Origin: Lachnospiraceae bacterium UBA3632
GTDB lineage: Bacteria > Bacillota > Clostridia > Lachnospirales > Lachnospiraceae
Length of the DNA: 9,369 nucleotides
Assembly: GCA_002373975.1 (NCBI GenBank)
Contig: DFKZ01000010.1
Location: 28,727 to 38,095 of the forward strand
Reading direction: 5' to 3'
A model generated the notes under the pieces. That model did not search any database. It had not been told where the DNA came from and saw only the letters and a list, made by a program, of their open reading frames with translations. Position numbers and translations under genes: made by a program. Positions 7,409 through 9,369 of the stretch are shown piece after piece; the first letter of the stretch is position 1, and every line of letters begins with the position of its first letter.

Positions 7409-7491
7409 GCCGGTGTGTCGGAATGGTAGACGAGGCAGACTCAAAATCTGTTGGGGGCAACCTCGTGTGGGTTCGAGTCCCACCACCGGCA
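7409..7491 (+). tRNA. tRNA-Leu (anticodon CAA)
   Basis: This is an 83-nt class II tRNA. The acceptor stem pairs GCCGGTG (7409-7415) with CACCGGC (7484-7490), and the discriminator A at 7491 is the leucine identity base. The anticodon stem GCAGA/TCTGT (7435-7439, 7447-7451) encloses the loop CTCAAAA, giving anticodon CAA (7442-7444), which reads UUG. A long variable arm (7452-7466) is typical of tRNA-Leu. The T arm is GTGGG-TTCGAGT-CCCAC (7467-7483). The CCA end is not encoded, as the next bases are GTT, so it must be added by the nucleotidyltransferase. It is the only gene on the plus strand here, divergent from the polA run and convergent with the S66 peptidase gene. Confidence 0.97.
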
Positions 7492-7564
7492 GTTTTGCTT
7501 TGCAAAACTGCCTTTGACGAAAAACTTGATTTTTCGTCAAAAGAGAATGTCGCCTGCGACATTC
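7488..7564. repeat. Array of three consecutive perfect hairpins after tRNA-Leu
   Basis: Three inverted repeats follow each other almost without spacers. Hairpin 1 has an 11-bp stem, GGCAGTTTTGC (7488-7498) with GCAAAACTGCC (7502-7512), and a TTT loop. Hairpin 2 has a 12-bp stem, TTTGACGAAAAA (7513-7524) with TTTTTCGTCAAA (7530-7541), and a CTTGA loop. Hairpin 3 has a 9-bp stem, GAATGTCGC (7545-7553) with GCGACATTC (7556-7564), and a CT centre. Hairpin 1 includes the last four bases of the mature tRNA. The array sits between two convergent genes and may serve as a two-way terminator or tRNA processing signal. It could instead be a small repetitive element. Perfect pairing in all three stems is seen directly; function is inference. 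Confidence 0.75.
7539..7564 (-). terminator. Candidate intrinsic terminator of the lysA-S66 peptidase unit
   Basis: Read on the minus strand, hairpin 3 (GAATGTCGC/GCGACATTC) starts 20 bp after the S66 gene stop and is followed by TCTTTT, a short U-rich tract. This is a plausible but not strong rho-independent terminator. It would prevent antisense reading through the tRNA and into the polA run. Confidence 0.45.
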
Positions 7565-7583
7565 GAGACCGGCAGTTCGCGAT

Positions 7584-8636
7584 CTATTTCATCTGATACT
7601 TCACTGTCATATCATTCCTGTTTACCCTGAATTCAGCCACAGATCCCATCATTACGGGCATCATAGGATCGCAGTGCCCAAAGTCCGCATCTATCACAGC
7701 GGGGACCCCAAGGCTTCGCACAAGTGGAAGCACCGCTTCATAATGATCAAGCCCCAGCATATCACCGCCGTTTGCCGGTCTTCCGAATACGAATCCCTTC
7801 ACATTTTCAAACCAGCCTGCATGCTTAAGCTGCCACAATGCACGTCTTACACCGAACACATTTAGATCGCAGCTTTCTATAAGCCAGATAATTCCGTCAT
7901 CGGCATATTTTTTGTTAAACTCCGCAACTTTATCAAACTTCGTTCCGCATAAGGTAACAAGGCAGTCAAGGCATCCGCCTATGATCCTTCCCGAGAATGA
8001 GAATGATTCTCTGTACTTTCTGGCATCCTTGATAAACTCGCCATCCGTATACAGAGCATGCACTCTCTCTTCCGTTGCATTAAACGGAGCAAAGGGTTCC
8101 TCCGGAGTAACAAGTGAATCCTTCTGCCACTTGGGATAAGAATCAAATTCAAGTGCAGTTCCGGTAATAAGATCCAATGCATCCTGGATATATCTGGGTC
8201 TGGGCTTTTCGCAGAAATCCCCTACGCATGGTGCATATATAGATGCCGTATCACATATGGTGTTTAGCAGAAAGGTAAAATTTGTGTTATCGGAATAACC
8301 CATAAACCACTTGGGTATAGCGGCTTTGATACGTTCAAAGTCGATATAATCCAGTATCTCACACATAAGCTCGCCGCCTCCGCATGAGATATATGCATCG
8401 ATATCGCCGTCGCAGTACATTGCTGTCAGTTCACCTGCACAGTGCTTAGGTGCGTTGCTTATTCCTATCCCGTCATTTTTGAGCGTGTTGAGCCCGGGGA
8501 GCGGAACGAATCCTTCCTCTCTGAGCACCTCCATGGACTTTAAAAACCTTGATTTATACGGCTCTATGGCAGCTCCGAAGGAAGGAGCCGGTATTCCGAT
8601 AGTTCCGTCGCTTTTTAAAAATTCGGGATACTTCAT
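7584..8636 (-). CDS. S66-family peptidase (LD-carboxypeptidase/MccF-like)
   Basis: This is a serine peptidase of family S66, about 350 residues. The Ser-Glu-His triad expected of the family is visible: Ser117 in MGYSDNT, Glu256 in WLIESCD and His323 in FGHCDP (numbered from the ATG at 8642). Other family blocks are SCGGGELM (about 86-93) and KGFVFGRP (282-289). S66 members either trim the terminal D-Ala from the meso-diaminopimelate of peptidoglycan tetrapeptides (LdcA) or cleave aminoacyl-nucleotide antibiotics (MccF). The length is closer to MccF-like members (about 340-350) than to LdcA (about 300), so substrate is uncertain. There is no signal peptide, suggesting a cytoplasmic enzyme. Two ATGs lie close together. 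The one at 8636 has AGAGG at 8-base spacing, while the one at 8642 is too near that site, so 8636 is preferred (350 residues). The gene follows lysA by about 11 bp and is probably translationally coupled. Confidence 0.93.
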   Translation of the reverse strand: MKYPEFLKSDGTIGIPAPSFGAAIEPYKSRFLKSMEVLREEGFVPLPGLNTLKNDGIGISNAPKHCAGELTAMYCDGDIDAYISCGGGELMCEILDYIDFERIKAAIPKWFMGYSDNTNFTFLLNTICDTASIYAPCVGDFCEKPRPRYIQDALDLITGTALEFDSYPKWQKDSLVTPEEPFAPFNATEERVHALYTDGEFIKDARKYRESFSFSGRIIGGCLDCLVTLCGTKFDKVAEFNKKYADDGIIWLIESCDLNVFGVRRALWQLKHAGWFENVKGFVFGRPANGGDMLGLDHYEAVLPLVRSLGVPAVIDADFGHCDPMMPVMMGSVAEFRVNRNDMTVKYQMK

Positions 8637-8644
8637 AGGCATTA

Positions 8645-8649
8645 CCTCT
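8645..8649 (-). promoter_or_regulatory. Shine-Dalgarno AGAGG of the S66 gene overlapping the lysA stop
   Basis: On the minus strand AGAGG lies 8 bases before the ATG at 8636 and shares its first two bases with the lysA TAG (8648-8650). It decides between two start codons six bases apart and suggests coupling of the two genes. Confidence 0.65.
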
Positions 8650-9369
8650 ATTTTTGTTTCAGTTTTTCATAAATCGGAAAACAATCAAATGTCGCAAAAT
8701 AATCCTTTGGTTCCTGAGCCCTTCTTATAAGCTCAACACTGCCGTCTTCCTTTAAAAGAAGCTCCGATGACCAGAGTCTTCCGTTATAGTTATAACCCAT
8801 CGCAAAGCCATGTGCTCCGGTATCATGTATGGCAATATAGTCACCGATCTCGATCTTCGGAAGCTTTCTGTCTATGGCAAATTTATCATTATTCTCGCAG
8901 AGAGAGCCTGTCACATCATAGGTATGATCGCAGGGCTCATTTTCCTTTCCGAGCACCGTGATATGATGATATGCACCGTACATAGCGGGTCTCATAAGGT
9001 TTGCCGCACATGCATCCACACCGATATACTCTTTGTGAGTATGCTTTTCGTGAAGCACCTTGGTTACAAGATGTCCGTAAGGTCCCATCATGAACCTTCC
9101 GAGCTCGGTATATATAGCAATATCACCCATTCCCGCAGGAACAAGGATCTCATCATATACCTTGTGAACCCTTTCACCGATGATCCTAATGTCATTGGCT
9201 TCCTGATCCGGTCTGTATGGTATTCCGATCCCGCCTGACAGATTGATAAACTTAATGTCAGCCCCTGTTTCCTTTTCCAGCTTAACAGCCAGTTCAAAAA
9301 GCTGTTTTGCAAGCTGGGGATAATAATCATTTGTTACCGTATTGCTTGCAAGAAATGCATGAATACCGA
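8648..9369 (-). CDS. lysA: Diaminopimelate decarboxylase, partial (5' end beyond window)
   Basis: This is the C-terminal 239 residues of a PLP-dependent fold-III decarboxylase that turns meso-diaminopimelate into L-lysine. The frame is open to the window edge, with no start needed at 9130 where the first ATG in view lies. Upstream of that ATG the same frame reads on through the PLP-phosphate glycine loop SGGIGIPYRP and the FLASNTV, NDYYPQ and LAKQLFEL segments. Further on come TELGR, IGVDACAANLMRPAMYGAYHHI and the substrate-site block GSLCENNDKFAIDRKLP, then the C-terminal GAHGFAMGYNYNGRL. The CEN-ND form differs from the textbook CESGD, but Cys, Glu and Asp are kept, and I recall this variant as usual in clostridial LysA of this kind. 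The PLP lysine lies outside the window. The downstream S66 peptidase gene follows at once, linking lysine and diaminopimelate metabolism with possible peptidoglycan or aminoacyl-nucleotide processing. Confidence 0.95.
   Translation of the reverse strand, partial: GIHAFLASNTVTNDYYPQLAKQLFELAVKLEKETGADIKFINLSGGIGIPYRPDQEANDIRIIGERVHKVYDEILVPAGMGDIAIYTELGRFMMGPYGHLVTKVLHEKHTHKEYIGVDACAANLMRPAMYGAYHHITVLGKENEPCDHTYDVTGSLCENNDKFAIDRKLPKIEIGDYIAIHDTGAHGFAMGYNYNGRLWSSELLLKEDGSVELIRRAQEPKDYFATFDCFPIYEKLKQK

Noticed and set aside
7338..7562. A minus-strand frame through the tRNA giving ...GGGTRTHTRLPPTDFESASS...
   Set aside because: This is the familiar false protein produced by reading the complement of a tRNA-Leu gene. 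It lies over the tRNA and hairpin array.
7387..7596. A plus-strand 69-codon frame over the tRNA and hairpins
   Set aside because: It is another shadow of the tRNA gene (MVDEADSKSVGGNLVWVRVPPPA is a translated tRNA-Leu).
9088..9330. A minus-strand 80-codon frame at the right edge
   Set aside because: It overlaps lysA in another frame. The lysA frame carries the SGGIGIPYRP motif through the same bases.
1..9369. CRISPR array, insertion sequence, toxin-antitoxin pair, prophage or defence genes
   Set aside because: No regular repeat-spacer pattern, transposase, integrase or recognisable defence protein was seen on either strand.

Overview
The window looks like a chromosomal segment of a Clostridia (Bacillota) bacterium, most likely a Lachnospiraceae member of the Butyrivibrio/Roseburia type. 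This is inferred from the character of the proteins (LysA, UPF0237 ACT protein, WalJ, FtsA-like protein with a long tail), strong AGGAGG-type ribosome sites in several genes, and moderate GC content. No database search was possible, so the genus is not claimed.

All protein genes lie on the minus strand and are read right to left. From the right edge: the 3' two thirds of lysA (diaminopimelate decarboxylase, running off the window), closely followed by an S66-family LD-carboxypeptidase/MccF-like gene. Both are plausibly tied to diaminopimelate, lysine and peptidoglycan metabolism. Next comes a compact intergenic patch (7487-7583) with three consecutive perfect hairpins, then a tRNA-Leu(CAA) gene on the plus strand, convergent with the S66 gene. 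Left of the tRNA a second minus-strand gene run starts: a small zinc-finger anti-sigma-like membrane protein, polA (DNA polymerase I), coaE (dephospho-CoA kinase), a long FtsA-like ASKHA ATPase, walJ/yycJ (metallo-beta-lactamase-fold nuclease-like protein) and an 86-bp gap before a UPF0237 ACT-domain gene. Gaps in this run are 10-86 bp, so the genes are probably largely co-transcribed. The theme is DNA replication/repair with a cell-division-like ATPase.

The left 359 bp hold no gene I can support. Positions about 85-320 form a GC-rich, repeat-laden block (40 of 60 bases are G/C in 181-240, against 19 of 60 in 301-360) that looks like a dispersed intergenic element rather than coding DNA.

Most of the window is ordinary housekeeping DNA. 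The parts worth a second look are the hairpin array abutting the tRNA, with a 10-bp copy of the tRNA 3' end at its far side; the FtsA-like protein with an acidic linker and apparent ubiquitin-like repeats; and the GC-rich element at the left edge. I see no convincing new multi-gene system.
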